A DNA stretch of 64,000 nucleotides from Nostoc sp. FACHB-110 (GTDB taxonomy: Bacteria; Cyanobacteriota; Cyanobacteriia; Cyanobacteriales; Nostocaceae): positions 25,572 through 89,571 of the forward strand of contig NZ_JACJRU010000031.1 in the NCBI RefSeq assembly GCF_014697425.1. The letters are read 5' to 3'. A model generated the notes under the pieces. It was not told where the DNA came from and did no database searches. It saw nothing but the letters and a program-made list of their open reading frames with translations. The position numbers and the translations under genes are program-made. Positions 1 to 7,769 of this stretch are shown in pieces (position 1 is the first letter of the stretch; the number at the start of each line of letters is the position of its first letter).

Positions 1-15
1 CGTTTGACCAAACCA

Positions 16-342
16 ATGCCAGAAAAGTTTGAAGATAAGTATCCAGCGTCTGAAGAACGAGAAAAGTTCTACCCCACCCAACACTTAAAAATCTACCAAA
101 CCAGCGATGCGGGACAGTTAATAATTTGTGAATGTCGCAATTGTTCAACTCCACTATCAATTGATGTTCAGTTTTTAACACCAAAAAATTCTAAACCCCG
201 GCCGAAAAACAAGCCTGATACTCCACAAGATGATGGGATAAAATGCCCTAATTGTGGTCGAGTTCCTATATTTTTAGAAGGTTGTGCCGTACAGTCAATT
301 GCTCAATTACCTTCTTCGCCGTGGCAACCAAAAGAAGAGTAA
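16..342 (+). CDS. Hypothetical protein with two CxxC pairs (zinc-ribbon-like)
   Basis: The protein has about 108 residues from the first ATG. The frame stays open to the window edge, so the gene may begin further upstream. Two cysteine pairs are visible, CECRNC near residue 40 and CPNC near residue 75, separated by a Pro/Lys-rich linker. This spacing suggests a small zinc-binding fold, but no family was recognised. No membrane segment or signal peptide is seen. It could be a small nucleic-acid-binding or redox protein. The function is not known. Confidence 0.6.
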   Translation: MPEKFEDKYPASEEREKFYPTQHLKIYQTSDAGQLIICECRNCSTPLSIDVQFLTPKNSKPRPKNKPDTPQDDGIKCPNCGRVPIFLEGCAVQSIAQLPSSPWQPKEE

Positions 343-725
343 AGTGTAAAATATCACAATCAAAGCCTAAGTTCGGATTTTGTTGATGGCTGAAATCCCT
401 AATCTGAGTGCCTACTCAGCACTTTGCTTTAATTGTCTACTGCACTCATATCAAATTCTCTGCCCACTGGCTTTAAAATAGCGATCGCTATGCCAAAGTC
501 GTGCTTAAAGTTCCGCTCACAGTCACAGCCGGAACTTTAGAGCAAAATTTTTATACTCCAAAATTTTATACTTGCGACTAAAAATATATATCCCAAGAAG
601 AATATTTTTATTTTGCCGAGGCTTGTGTCATCCTATCTGGGTAAGACGCAGATTAACAGCGTGCCAGACTAAGCTTAATATACAATCCACTGTAATTGAA
701 TAACGTTACAGTCTTAGTCAATGTA
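343..725. other. Intergenic region with one perfect hairpin
   Basis: No gene is supported here. A perfect 10-bp inverted repeat, taaagttccg at 506-515 and cggaacttta at 530-539, could form a hairpin. It lacks a clear T-run, so terminator function is uncertain. A HIP1-type palindrome lies at about 480. The remainder is AT-rich and unremarkable. Confidence 0.5.
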
Positions 726-1625
726 ATGAAAACTATCAGCGCACTTTTTAGCGAAGAACGTCAACAACTGCAAACAGAAATTGATCACTCAATTAGTGTT
801 GAGCAAGTAGTTAAGCTAGTACAAAGCCGTCTCGATAATTTAGAAAGAGCCTATATTAGTGAGCTAAATCTCACGCAAGTGCGTTTAGCTGCCTTTATTT
901 TGGATATGCTGCGACAGTCTATCGCTACTCTTGCTGCAGCGAATCAATCTTCCGTGACTTCCCAACAGCAAAAGCCAATTTCTGATTTAGATTTAGCTAA
1001 GTTTTCCCCCAATAGATTGATATTAAAGTCGCTTAAAGCACTTATTTATGTGGGAATTTTAGGTTCGTTGTTTTCGTTAACTAAGATTAACGCCAGTGCT
1101 TGGATGGCTATATTGCTGACTTCCCTGCTGATAGGCTTAGAAATTGTCCTGCAACTTGACAAAAATCATCCTGCTACTGAATTATTAGAACTACCCCAGC
1201 CAGTGTTGCGAGTTGATAGCAAGATTCTGCTGGATAACCTTGCTGATGCTCTTCATACTATCGATTTAGCTGTGGCGAGATTTGCAGAAGGTAATCAAGC
1301 CGAAGACGATCGCACTATTGAAGAATTACCAGAATTACTCAACTTTTTGCAACGGCTAATGGGAGCATCATATCTCGATCAACCCCAAATGGCGATCGCA
1401 CTAGCTAAAATGCTGCCACAAATTTTAATGTCTCAAGGAATCCAGGCGCAAATTTATCAACCACAAGCCGCACTTAGTGGCAGAGAATATTTTGATTTTG
1501 AGCCAAGTATCGACCCTGATACTCAAGATTACGTTACCATTACGCCTGCTTTAATCAAAGGCGATCGCTTGTTGCGACGCGGAAGGGTAATTGAGCCGGC
1601 GTATTCCCAAGCGAGAGAATCATGA
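726..1625 (+). CDS. Membrane protein, partner of the downstream Hsp70-like ATPase
   Basis: About 299 residues from the ATG at 726; a TTG ten codons upstream is less likely as the start. The N-terminal third is helical, with Glu/Gln-rich segments. Two adjacent hydrophobic stretches (roughly residues 105-125 and 128-145) look like a transmembrane hairpin. The C-terminal half appears soluble. The stop codon overlaps the start of the next gene by 4 bp (ATGA), which predicts translational coupling and a joint function with the actin/Hsp70-like protein. No known family was recognised, so the role is inferred from context only. Confidence 0.7.
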   Translation: MKTISALFSEERQQLQTEIDHSISVEQVVKLVQSRLDNLERAYISELNLTQVRLAAFILDMLRQSIATLAAANQSSVTSQQQKPISDLDLAKFSPNRLILKSLKALIYVGILGSLFSLTKINASAWMAILLTSLLIGLEIVLQLDKNHPATELLELPQPVLRVDSKILLDNLADALHTIDLAVARFAEGNQAEDDRTIEELPELLNFLQRLMGASYLDQPQMAIALAKMLPQILMSQGIQAQIYQPQAALSGREYFDFEPSIDPDTQDYVTITPALIKGDRLLRRGRVIEPAYSQARES

Positions 1626-3568
1626 AAATCATCGAAACAATTGGTTTTGATTTGGGACACGGTGAAACTGCGGTAGCCAAAGCTATCGTAGAAAGTATTG
1701 AACCGCCCCAAATGTTAGAAGTTAATCATAAGAAAAATCAAATTACGGCTTTAGGTTGGCATCCTCAACTGGGTTATTTAGTGGGTGAACAAGCTTTAAT
1801 TCAAGCTGGGGTGACTCAACTGACAATTTCTTTTAAACAAAAACCCAACAACGATCCTGAATATAAAAAGATAATTTCTACATTTCTCGCTACCTACTAC
1901 CGCCTACTCCAAGACAGTAAACAAATTGAAGGAGAAGCAAGTAGCTATTTTTACGTTGGTTGTCCTTCGGGATGGACAGCAAGCGATCGCGCCGAATATC
2001 AAAAGCTCCTACAAGCAGCCGGCATTACTCAACTGAATGTTATACCCGAATCACGAGCGGCTTTTATGCAAGCCAAAGAAGCCGGGAAATTAGAGTACGA
2101 TAAACTACTCTCATCGGTATTAATTGTTGATATTGGTTCCTCAACCACAGATTTTACCTTGGTTAAAAGCTTACATGAAGTACCAGTAGATTTCGGTAGT
2201 AATGCTCTAGGAGCATCTTTAATTGACAAAGCCATTTTTGCCTGGACTCTAGCGCAACATCAACAAAAAACCTTGCTAGAAAAAGTATTTCAAGAATATC
2301 CTCATCACCAAGCGCGCTGCGAACTTGCTTGTCGTAAAGCCAAAGAAGATTTCTTTTCTAACGAACAGCTATATCATGACCCAAAATCTTTTGCCCGTGG
2401 CTTTGAGTCTATCAACGAGCAGATTTATTTTATTCCTCAAGTCAATAAATTATTGATGGAGGAGATTTTAAATCAACCTCTAGCTGAATTGGGCAATAAA
2501 AGTTGGCTACAAGCCTTTAAAGACTCAGTAAATGAAGCGAAACAAAAGCTTGAACATTTAGGCATTGTGCCAAAACTTGTGTTGATGACTGGTGGTGCAT
2601 CACGGATGAAATTTACCCACCAAATTTGTCAACAAATTTTTCCCGAACCAGAAACACTTCTGCGCCCCGATCCTGAACCAGAACGCTGTATTGCCCTGGG
2701 TTTAGCCCGTGTAGGTCGTTGGGATTTACGCGCCACAGCCTTTGAGCAAGAAGTTAATAAACTGTTAGATTCACAAAAACTCAAACAACTGATTAGTAGG
2801 CATATCCCCGAGTTAGTGGAATTATTAACTCAGCCTTTAGCTGATGGTTTGATTGAAAACGCCGTCAAACCAGGAGTCAAAGACTGGCAACAAAACAAAA
2901 TCCGTACTTTAGCAGATTTAGAAGTGTCGATGAAAAAGCGAGCCGAACAATGGCTAAAAAGCGAGTCCCCAAGGGATAGCTCCGCTTCACGCTCTGGGCA
3001 GATAATTAACAAACAATGCATTAGTTGGTTTAACAATAAAATTCAACCCGACTTAGCCGCAGAAACAGATCCCATCTGTCGAAAGTTTCAAATACCCAGA
3101 AGCAGCTTAAGGTTTGAAGACAGCATTGAGCCGAATTTTGTTAACCCAGAACTCCGTATAGGAGATGCCATTCTTGCCGACACAGTGGGGTTTATTGTCA
3201 ATTTAGTGATTGGTGGAGGCACACTAGCAAGTATTATCACCTTGATTCTTACAGGACACTTGACTTGGCCGATCGCTTTAGTATACGGTGCTTCGGTCAT
3301 GGCTGCTGGTATGGAACTAAATCGCAAATCTGTTCAAGAAGTCATCAAAGCAAATTTGGATCTGCCTACTTGGATTCGTTCTAGCTTTATGAACGACAAA
3401 AAGATTGAAGATATGTCCAACCAAATCAAACCTGAATTAGAGAAAGTTCTGCGAGAACAATTAACAACAAATCAAGCAGCTTTTGAGCAACTGATTGAAA
3501 AAGTTGAAAAAGGACTTCACACAGCACTGTCTACCAAAGTTCAAGAAGCAATTATTCTCATTCAATAG
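1622..3568 (+). CDS. Hsp70/actin-fold ATPase with C-terminal membrane segment
   Basis: 648 residues. The N-terminus GFDLGHGETAVAKA resembles phosphate-1 loops of the actin/Hsp70 superfamily. A second phosphate loop is visible as VDIGSSTTDFTLV near residue 180, and an adenosine-type motif LVLMTGGASRM near 320. The C-terminal part departs from DnaK: instead of a substrate-binding beta domain it has a basic helical stretch and a hydrophobic hairpin around residues 515-560, then a coiled-coil-like tail. It overlaps the upstream membrane-protein gene by 4 bp. The nucleotide-binding fold is well supported. The cellular role (chaperone-like, cytoskeletal or membrane remodelling) is unknown. Confidence 0.8.
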   Translation: MKIIETIGFDLGHGETAVAKAIVESIEPPQMLEVNHKKNQITALGWHPQLGYLVGEQALIQAGVTQLTISFKQKPNNDPEYKKIISTFLATYYRLLQDSKQIEGEASSYFYVGCPSGWTASDRAEYQKLLQAAGITQLNVIPESRAAFMQAKEAGKLEYDKLLSSVLIVDIGSSTTDFTLVKSLHEVPVDFGSNALGASLIDKAIFAWTLAQHQQKTLLEKVFQEYPHHQARCELACRKAKEDFFSNEQLYHDPKSFARGFESINEQIYFIPQVNKLLMEEILNQPLAELGNKSWLQAFKDSVNEAKQKLEHLGIVPKLVLMTGGASRMKFTHQICQQIFPEPETLLRPDPEPERCIALGLARVGRWDLRATAFEQEVNKLLDSQKLKQLISRHIPELVELLTQPLADGLIENAVKPGVKDWQQNKIRTLADLEVSMKKRAEQWLKSESPRDSSASRSGQIINKQCISWFNNKIQPDLAAETDPICRKFQIPRSSLRFEDSIEPNFVNPELRIGDAILADTVGFIVNLVIGGGTLASIITLILTGHLTWPIALVYGASVMAAGMELNRKSVQEVIKANLDLPTWIRSSFMNDKKIEDMSNQIKPELEKVLREQLTTNQAAFEQLIEKVEKGLHTALSTKVQEAIILIQ

Positions 3569-4538
3569 AATATTTTCAACCATAAATTATTCATTGTTAT
3601 GCGGTGGGTACGATGCCCACCTTGCAATTAAAAAAAAGCTTGCCTAAGCTCGGCTTTATCCATTTTTTTCGCCATACAATCACTAATGCTAAAACCTATA
3701 CGGGGTCTTAGTTTTACTTTTTCGATTTCACCGTGAATCAGTGACGTAGAAAAAGTATTTGCCAAAAAGCCAGGGTTTTTGACAGATAAAGAAAACCGAG
3801 TTCTTAATTTTGGATAAAGCCGAGCTAAAAAGCTGAACAAAAATTTTGGATACTTTTTTATTTATATGTTTTTATTTCTTACTTGATAAATCAATACGGT
3901 TCAGTTAAGAGAATAGTAGGTTGGGTGTAGCGATAGCGTAACCCAACAAAGTATGCGTGAATGTTGGGTTCCGTTCCTCCACCCAACCTACACCAGTCTA
4001 AGTTGTTGCCTTAACTGAACTGTATTGCTTGATAAATCTAATAGTGTAACTGTCCTAGGGCTGAATTTTTTTGAAGAATGTATTGAACCATAACACTATT
4101 GACTCACGCTAAATCTAACTGTAAACAAAGCACAGATTGGTTTGTTTTATTTGTCTGTTTACTACCTCAGATGCCCAGTGATTTTATGCCTACAGAAAGA
4201 GGTTCAACTGTTAATCGTTGGCGACAATTTAACTTGACTTGAGAAGTGGAAATATTTTTGTATTTCAATTGCCAAAAAACGCAAATTAACTATCAGATTT
4301 TTCAGGGAAAAATAAATTAGCAAATTTTTAAAATTTTCTCAAAAAAAATAGCTATATACACAAGCTCGCTAGAACTAGAGGACGCAAATTGCTTTTCTAA
4401 TTAAAGTATCTAATATCTAATTAAAATTAAGCCTAATTATAGAGTATTTGACATTCAAATTAATGTTAGAAAATCAATAGCAATTTTTTTGAAGAACCCA
4501 GAAACAAAAACATACAGAACATTTAAGGAACTATTAGC
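3569..4538. other. Long AT-rich intergenic region
   Basis: It holds a short GGTGGG/CCCACC hairpin at 3603-3621, just after the ATPase gene and possibly its terminator, and the MITE-like element listed separately. The remainder up to the Thr/Gly-repeat gene is very AT-rich. A 23-codon ORF at about 4171-4242 and a 70-codon minus-strand ORF at 3628-3840 have no supporting features and are not called. Confidence 0.5.
3882..4038. mobile_element. MITE-like element with terminal inverted repeats and flanking direct repeats
   Basis: Seventeen-base terminal inverted repeats (aatacggttcagttaag at 3893-3909 and cttaactgaactgtatt at 4010-4026) match at 16 of 17 positions. Inside lies a second inverted pair (gtaggttgggt / acccaacctac). 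The direct repeat cttgataaatc flanks the element at 3882-3892 and 4028-4038, as expected of a target-site duplication. No ORF is present, so it would need a transposase in trans. Confidence 0.75.
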
Positions 4539-5309
4539 ATGAAATCTGTTAAATTATCTAAATCTATTTGGGCAAGCTTGTTTGCTATAAGTTTTGCCTC
4601 TGTTTTGACAATCCCTGTTGCCGCACAAACAGGTAGCGGCGGTGGTAGTAGTGGCAGCAGTAGTGGTACAGGTACAACGGGTACAACAGGTACAGGCAGC
4701 ACGGGTACAGGAACAACAGGTACTAGCGGTACAGGTAGTACAGGTTTAGGTACAGGCACAGGTACTAGCGGTACAGGTAGTACAGGCTTAGGTACAGGCA
4801 CAGGTACTAGCGGTACAGGTACTGGTGGTACTACTGGTACTGGTACTGGCGGTACAGGTAGTACAGGTTTAGGTACAGGTACTGGCGGCACTACTGGTAC
4901 TGGTACAGGTACAGGTACTAGCGGTACAGGCAGCACAGGTTTAGGTACAGGTACTGGCGGTACTACTGGTACAGGTAGCACAGGTTTAGGCACAGGTACT
5001 GACGGTACTACTGGTACTGGCACAGGTTTAGGTACAGGCACGGGTACTGGTGGTACTACTGGTACAGATAGCACAGGTACAACAGGTACAGATTCATATG
5101 GTACAAGCGGTTCCACTGGTGCTGGCACAACTACAGGTGGTAGCTCTTATCAAGGAACTAGTGATGTCAGAGGCGATCGCGGTTCTAACAATTGGGGTTG
5201 GTTAGGTTTACTGGGTTTAGCAGGTTTAGCAGGCTTGGCTCGTAAACGTGAAGAACCCAAAGTTTACCGCGACCCTAATGAAGTAACAGGAACTCGCTCC
5301 CGATTTTAA
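4539..5309 (+). CDS. Secreted Thr/Gly-repeat protein with WGxxGxxG-type C-terminal anchor
   Basis: 256 residues. A signal peptide is clear: a Lys-rich start, a hydrophobic core, and cleavage likely after VAAQ near residue 30. About 160 residues of nearly pure Thr/Gly/Ser repeats follow. The C-terminus reads NWGWLGLLGLAGLAGLA followed by RKRE. This WG..G..G hydrophobic helix capped by basic residues is typical of C-terminal sorting or anchoring tails. The repeat probably forms an extended, flexible surface segment. Function is unknown. Two hairpins follow the stop codon, so it is probably monocistronic. Confidence 0.85.
   Translation: MKSVKLSKSIWASLFAISFASVLTIPVAAQTGSGGGSSGSSSGTGTTGTTGTGSTGTGTTGTSGTGSTGLGTGTGTSGTGSTGLGTGTGTSGTGTGGTTGTGTGGTGSTGLGTGTGGTTGTGTGTGTSGTGSTGLGTGTGGTTGTGSTGLGTGTDGTTGTGTGLGTGTGTGGTTGTDSTGTTGTDSYGTSGSTGAGTTTGGSSYQGTSDVRGDRGSNNWGWLGLLGLAGLAGLARKREEPKVYRDPNEVTGTRSRF
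4650..5110 (+). repeat. In-frame tandem repeat encoding Thr-Gly tracts
   Basis: Imperfect tandem units built from ggtacaggtact- and ggcggtactact-like blocks run through the middle of the secreted protein gene. Codon variants alternate among repeats, so the protein repeat is more uniform than the DNA. The array is likely to vary in length between strains through slippage or recombination. Confidence 0.9.
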
Positions 5310-5356
5310 TTGTTGAATTTCACCTCCAGCGTGAGCAGAAATTCAACAATTAAAAT
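5303..5356. terminator. 18-bp perfect inverted repeat after the Thr/Gly-repeat gene
   Basis: attttaattgttgaattt at 5303-5320 is the exact reverse complement of 5339-5356, with an 18-base loop. It overlaps the end of the upstream reading frame. It lacks a GC-rich stem, so it may be a processing or mRNA-stability element as much as a terminator. Confidence 0.55.
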
Positions 5357-5359
5357 AGC

Positions 5360-5393
5360 AGCAGTGCGTTAGTAATACCAACGCACTGCTTTT
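5360..5393 (+). terminator. Rho-independent terminator
   Basis: The stem agcagtgcgtt (5360-5370) pairs with aacgcactgct (5380-5390) and is followed by a short T-run. This is the likely transcription end for the Thr/Gly-repeat gene. Confidence 0.7.
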
Positions 5394-5554
5394 ATCAAGC
5401 TGATAGAGATGAGATATCCGCTGAAGTGAGAAATCAGTTGTAATAATGGGTTATGCGATTGTAAACGATTGAAAAAATACAAACTGTGAAAGACCATTTC
5501 AACACAAATGCGATGAATGGGCTGTTACAATTATCATCTTCAATCTGAGGTGTT

Positions 5555-5920
5555 TTAAACACCTAATAATCTGTAAATTAAGCTGTTGATAATAGTCAGG
5601 GCAAACGCGCCTAGCACCGCACTCCAAATACCGAAGCGCAAGCGAAAGCCCTCTACTAACCATGCAGCAATGCTAAAACAAACAACGGCAATCATGAATG
5701 TAAAGATGCCGGATAACAAATCAAAAGTCAGAAAATTTGGAACTGCAAATATCAAGCGTAAAATCGGTCTCACAATCGCAGTAACAATACCGAGAACTGC
5801 TGCCGAAATCAATGCTTTTTTGGGAGAGTCAACCTCAACTCCTAAAGGGAGTTTACTAATAAGTAACAAGCTGATAGATGTTACTACCCAAACAATTAAA
5901 AGTGTCACAATTACATTCAT
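5555..5920 (-). CDS. Phage-holin-4 family-like integral membrane protein
   Basis: About 121 residues from the ATG at 5920, which has AAGGG eight bases upstream; an upstream TTG at 5968 and an ATG at 5926 are alternatives. Four hydrophobic helices with short loops fill the protein. The pattern (ILRLIFAVPNFLTF, a GIFTF-like loop and a final NSLIYRLLG) fits the small membrane family annotated as phage holin family 4, superfamily 2, which is widespread in cyanobacterial chromosomes. No phage genes are nearby, so lysis is unlikely to be its job. The real function is unknown. Confidence 0.7.
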   Translation of the reverse strand: MNVIVTLLIVWVVTSISLLLISKLPLGVEVDSPKKALISAAVLGIVTAIVRPILRLIFAVPNFLTFDLLSGIFTFMIAVVCFSIAAWLVEGFRLRFGIWSAVLGAFALTIINSLIYRLLGV

Positions 5921-6154
5921 TGCCATAACCCTTGAAACGCGAATGGCGATTGGCGATCGCTTACTCAAGTAACCGATCTATGAATCTTTGAAGTTTAGCC
6001 AATTATCTGTAAGTTAGCAGATTTTTTTATCTAGATAGAATTTATTTTGTATCTCTTTAGGTTTAGGCAATGAAGAGAGTGCAGCACTTTCAGTAAGACA
6101 TGAGAAGGGAAAGTCACAAAAAGCAAGTTATTTCCCATTCCCTTTGTCTCATTT

Positions 6155-6805
6155 TTACCTTTGAGGTGTAGAATTACTTTGCCCTGGTGCGTTAGGAATA
6201 GCAGGAGTAAGATTCACATTCGGGTTAATGGGACTCACACCTTGTCCAGCCGGAGTTTGCACAGGAGCCGAAGGTATTGAGTTAGGTGTAAAATTGCCTG
6301 GTTGATTAATGTCGGGAATTGGAGCAGTTGGTATCCCAGGATTAGATGGTAAATAGGGGTTTGTCGGCAAGTTAGGCGCAGAAGTAGATGTTTGAGTAGG
6401 CCCTGGTATAATTCCCAGAGAAACGCGATCGCCTCCTACTTGACGCAATATATCTAATGTCTCAATCACATCATTGTAAGTTGTCGTCCGAGACGCATTT
6501 AATACCAAAATTCCATCGGGATTCTGCTGAAGATATTGCTTTAAATTCTCTGCTAATTCCTCCCGTTTGACAGGTTGTTTTTCGATATAAGTATTGCCTA
6601 CTGCATCAATAGTGACAATCCGACTAGCATTCTGCCCCGCAGGTGTACCTGTAGCAGCTTTCGGTAAATCAACATTAATAGCTTGTTGGCGAGTAAATTG
6701 CAAAGCTGCTAACAAAAAAAACGTCAAAATGCAAAAAACAACATCAATTAATGGAATGATCTGGATTTGTACTTCTTCAACTGGAGTATGCAGATTAACT
6801 TTCAT
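6155..6805 (-). CDS. exbD: ExbD/TolR-family biopolymer transport protein
   Basis: 216 residues. The start MKVNLHTPVEEVQIQIIPLIDVVFCILTFF-type segment holds the single N-terminal transmembrane helix with the conserved Asp (PLIDVVF) that carries protons in ExbD/TolR proteins. A periplasmic domain follows, to about residue 135. The last 80 residues are a Pro/Asn/Thr-rich tail, longer than in typical ExbD and probably disordered. The gene lies 17 bp behind the ExbB-like gene, so they form one operon. No TonB gene is seen in the window. Together they should use the proton gradient to energise an outer-membrane process. Confidence 0.9.
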   Translation of the reverse strand: MKVNLHTPVEEVQIQIIPLIDVVFCILTFFLLAALQFTRQQAINVDLPKAATGTPAGQNASRIVTIDAVGNTYIEKQPVKREELAENLKQYLQQNPDGILVLNASRTTTYNDVIETLDILRQVGGDRVSLGIIPGPTQTSTSAPNLPTNPYLPSNPGIPTAPIPDINQPGNFTPNSIPSAPVQTPAGQGVSPINPNVNLTPAIPNAPGQSNSTPQR

Positions 6806-6822
6806 CGTCTTTGAATTTTTGG

Positions 6823-7575
6823 TTATTGCTCAGGATCTAGTGAATCATTCACATTGGGTGATTCGGGAGGTTTAGTAAATGAATTTCTCGCCGGTTTACG
6901 TGGTGGTGTAAAGCTATCTCGTGTAGCTTCCGCAATTGAGCCACTCTTACTAAACTCTGGTGGAGATTGGCGGTAAAGTAATTCCAACTCATTACCAGCA
7001 CTGCGAAAAACTTTGACTTGGTTAACCAAAAAACTTTGAAATAAGCGATAAAACGCCAAACTCACAATTGCAACTATTAACCCTGTAGCAGTACTAATTA
7101 GGGATTCACCAATCCCAGTAGTTACCCCAGCCGTTGATTCTGTGCCTAAATCACCAATGCGAATCGATCGCAAAGAATGAATCAAACCTAACACAGTACC
7201 CAACAATCCTAACAAAGGAGATAGGGCGATTACGGCTTCTAACAATTTTTCACCGCGGCGCATCCCAGCTAATTCATCTTCAGCCGTGGCTTCTAATGCT
7301 AAACGAAAAGTTTCTAAATCTACTTTTAATAAGCGTAAAGGTGCGTAGAGAAACCGCCCAATTGGTTGATCTGTAGCTTGTTTGGCAATATCCGCAGCTA
7401 CATCCCAATCTTCTTGAGCCGCATCCAGCACCCGATTAACTATTTCCTTTTCTTGATTTAAAATCCGCAGCCAGAACCACAAACGTTCTAAAATTACACT
7501 TAAAGCTAAAACTGATAAAACAGCCAAAGGCCACATTGCTGGGCCACCTTTTTGAAACAGGTCTAAAATATCCAC
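6823..7575 (-). CDS. exbB: ExbB/TolQ/MotA-family proton channel protein
   Basis: 250 residues with three hydrophobic helices: about 12-33, and two in the core containing LLGLLGTVLGLI and TTGIGESLISTATGLIVAI, which match the MotA/TolQ/ExbB proton-channel signature. The C-terminal 50 residues are polar and rich in Pro and Ser. It is the first gene of a pair with exbD and should form the cytoplasmic-membrane channel of the energising complex. Whether it serves TonB-dependent uptake or a Tol-like envelope function cannot be settled here because no TonB, TolA or receptor is adjacent. Confidence 0.9.
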   Translation of the reverse strand: MDILDLFQKGGPAMWPLAVLSVLALSVILERLWFWLRILNQEKEIVNRVLDAAQEDWDVAADIAKQATDQPIGRFLYAPLRLLKVDLETFRLALEATAEDELAGMRRGEKLLEAVIALSPLLGLLGTVLGLIHSLRSIRIGDLGTESTAGVTTGIGESLISTATGLIVAIVSLAFYRLFQSFLVNQVKVFRSAGNELELLYRQSPPEFSKSGSIAEATRDSFTPPRKPARNSFTKPPESPNVNDSLDPEQ

Positions 7576-7725
7576 TGTTTAATTTTCCTCCCTCCGTTCC
7601 TTAAGCAATTATCCCAAAGCATTTTTATTCTAAAGATTAACGTGCAGTTAGGAACTTAGATCAAACAAATTTCATCAGAGACAGGAAATACAGTGAATAA
7701 ATATTTTTACTCAGCACTCAACACT

Positions 7726-7763
7726 CAGCACGGGCTAAACGCCCCGCTACCGCTAACAGCACT
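7726..7763 (+). repeat. Dispersed 38-bp repeat, copy 1
   Basis: The segment beginning cagcacgggctaaacgcccc is repeated in inverted orientation at 35114-35151 with one visible difference. Its centre, gggctaaacgccc, can form a small hairpin. It lies just after the histidine kinase stop codon and may act as its 3' hairpin. Confidence 0.75.
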
Positions 7764-7769
7764 CAGCAT

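Noticed and set aside
3628..3840. 70-residue minus-strand ORF after the Hsp70-like gene
   Set aside because: There is no recognisable motif, and it sits in AT-rich spacer next to the MITE-like element.
4171..4242. 23-codon ORF before the Thr/Gly-repeat gene
   Set aside because: It is very short, lacks a ribosome site and shows no family resemblance.
4523..5128. 201-residue Pro/Val-rich minus-strand protein
   Set aside because: It is the antisense of the Thr/Gly repeat. Its composition follows from the repeat and it has no other features.
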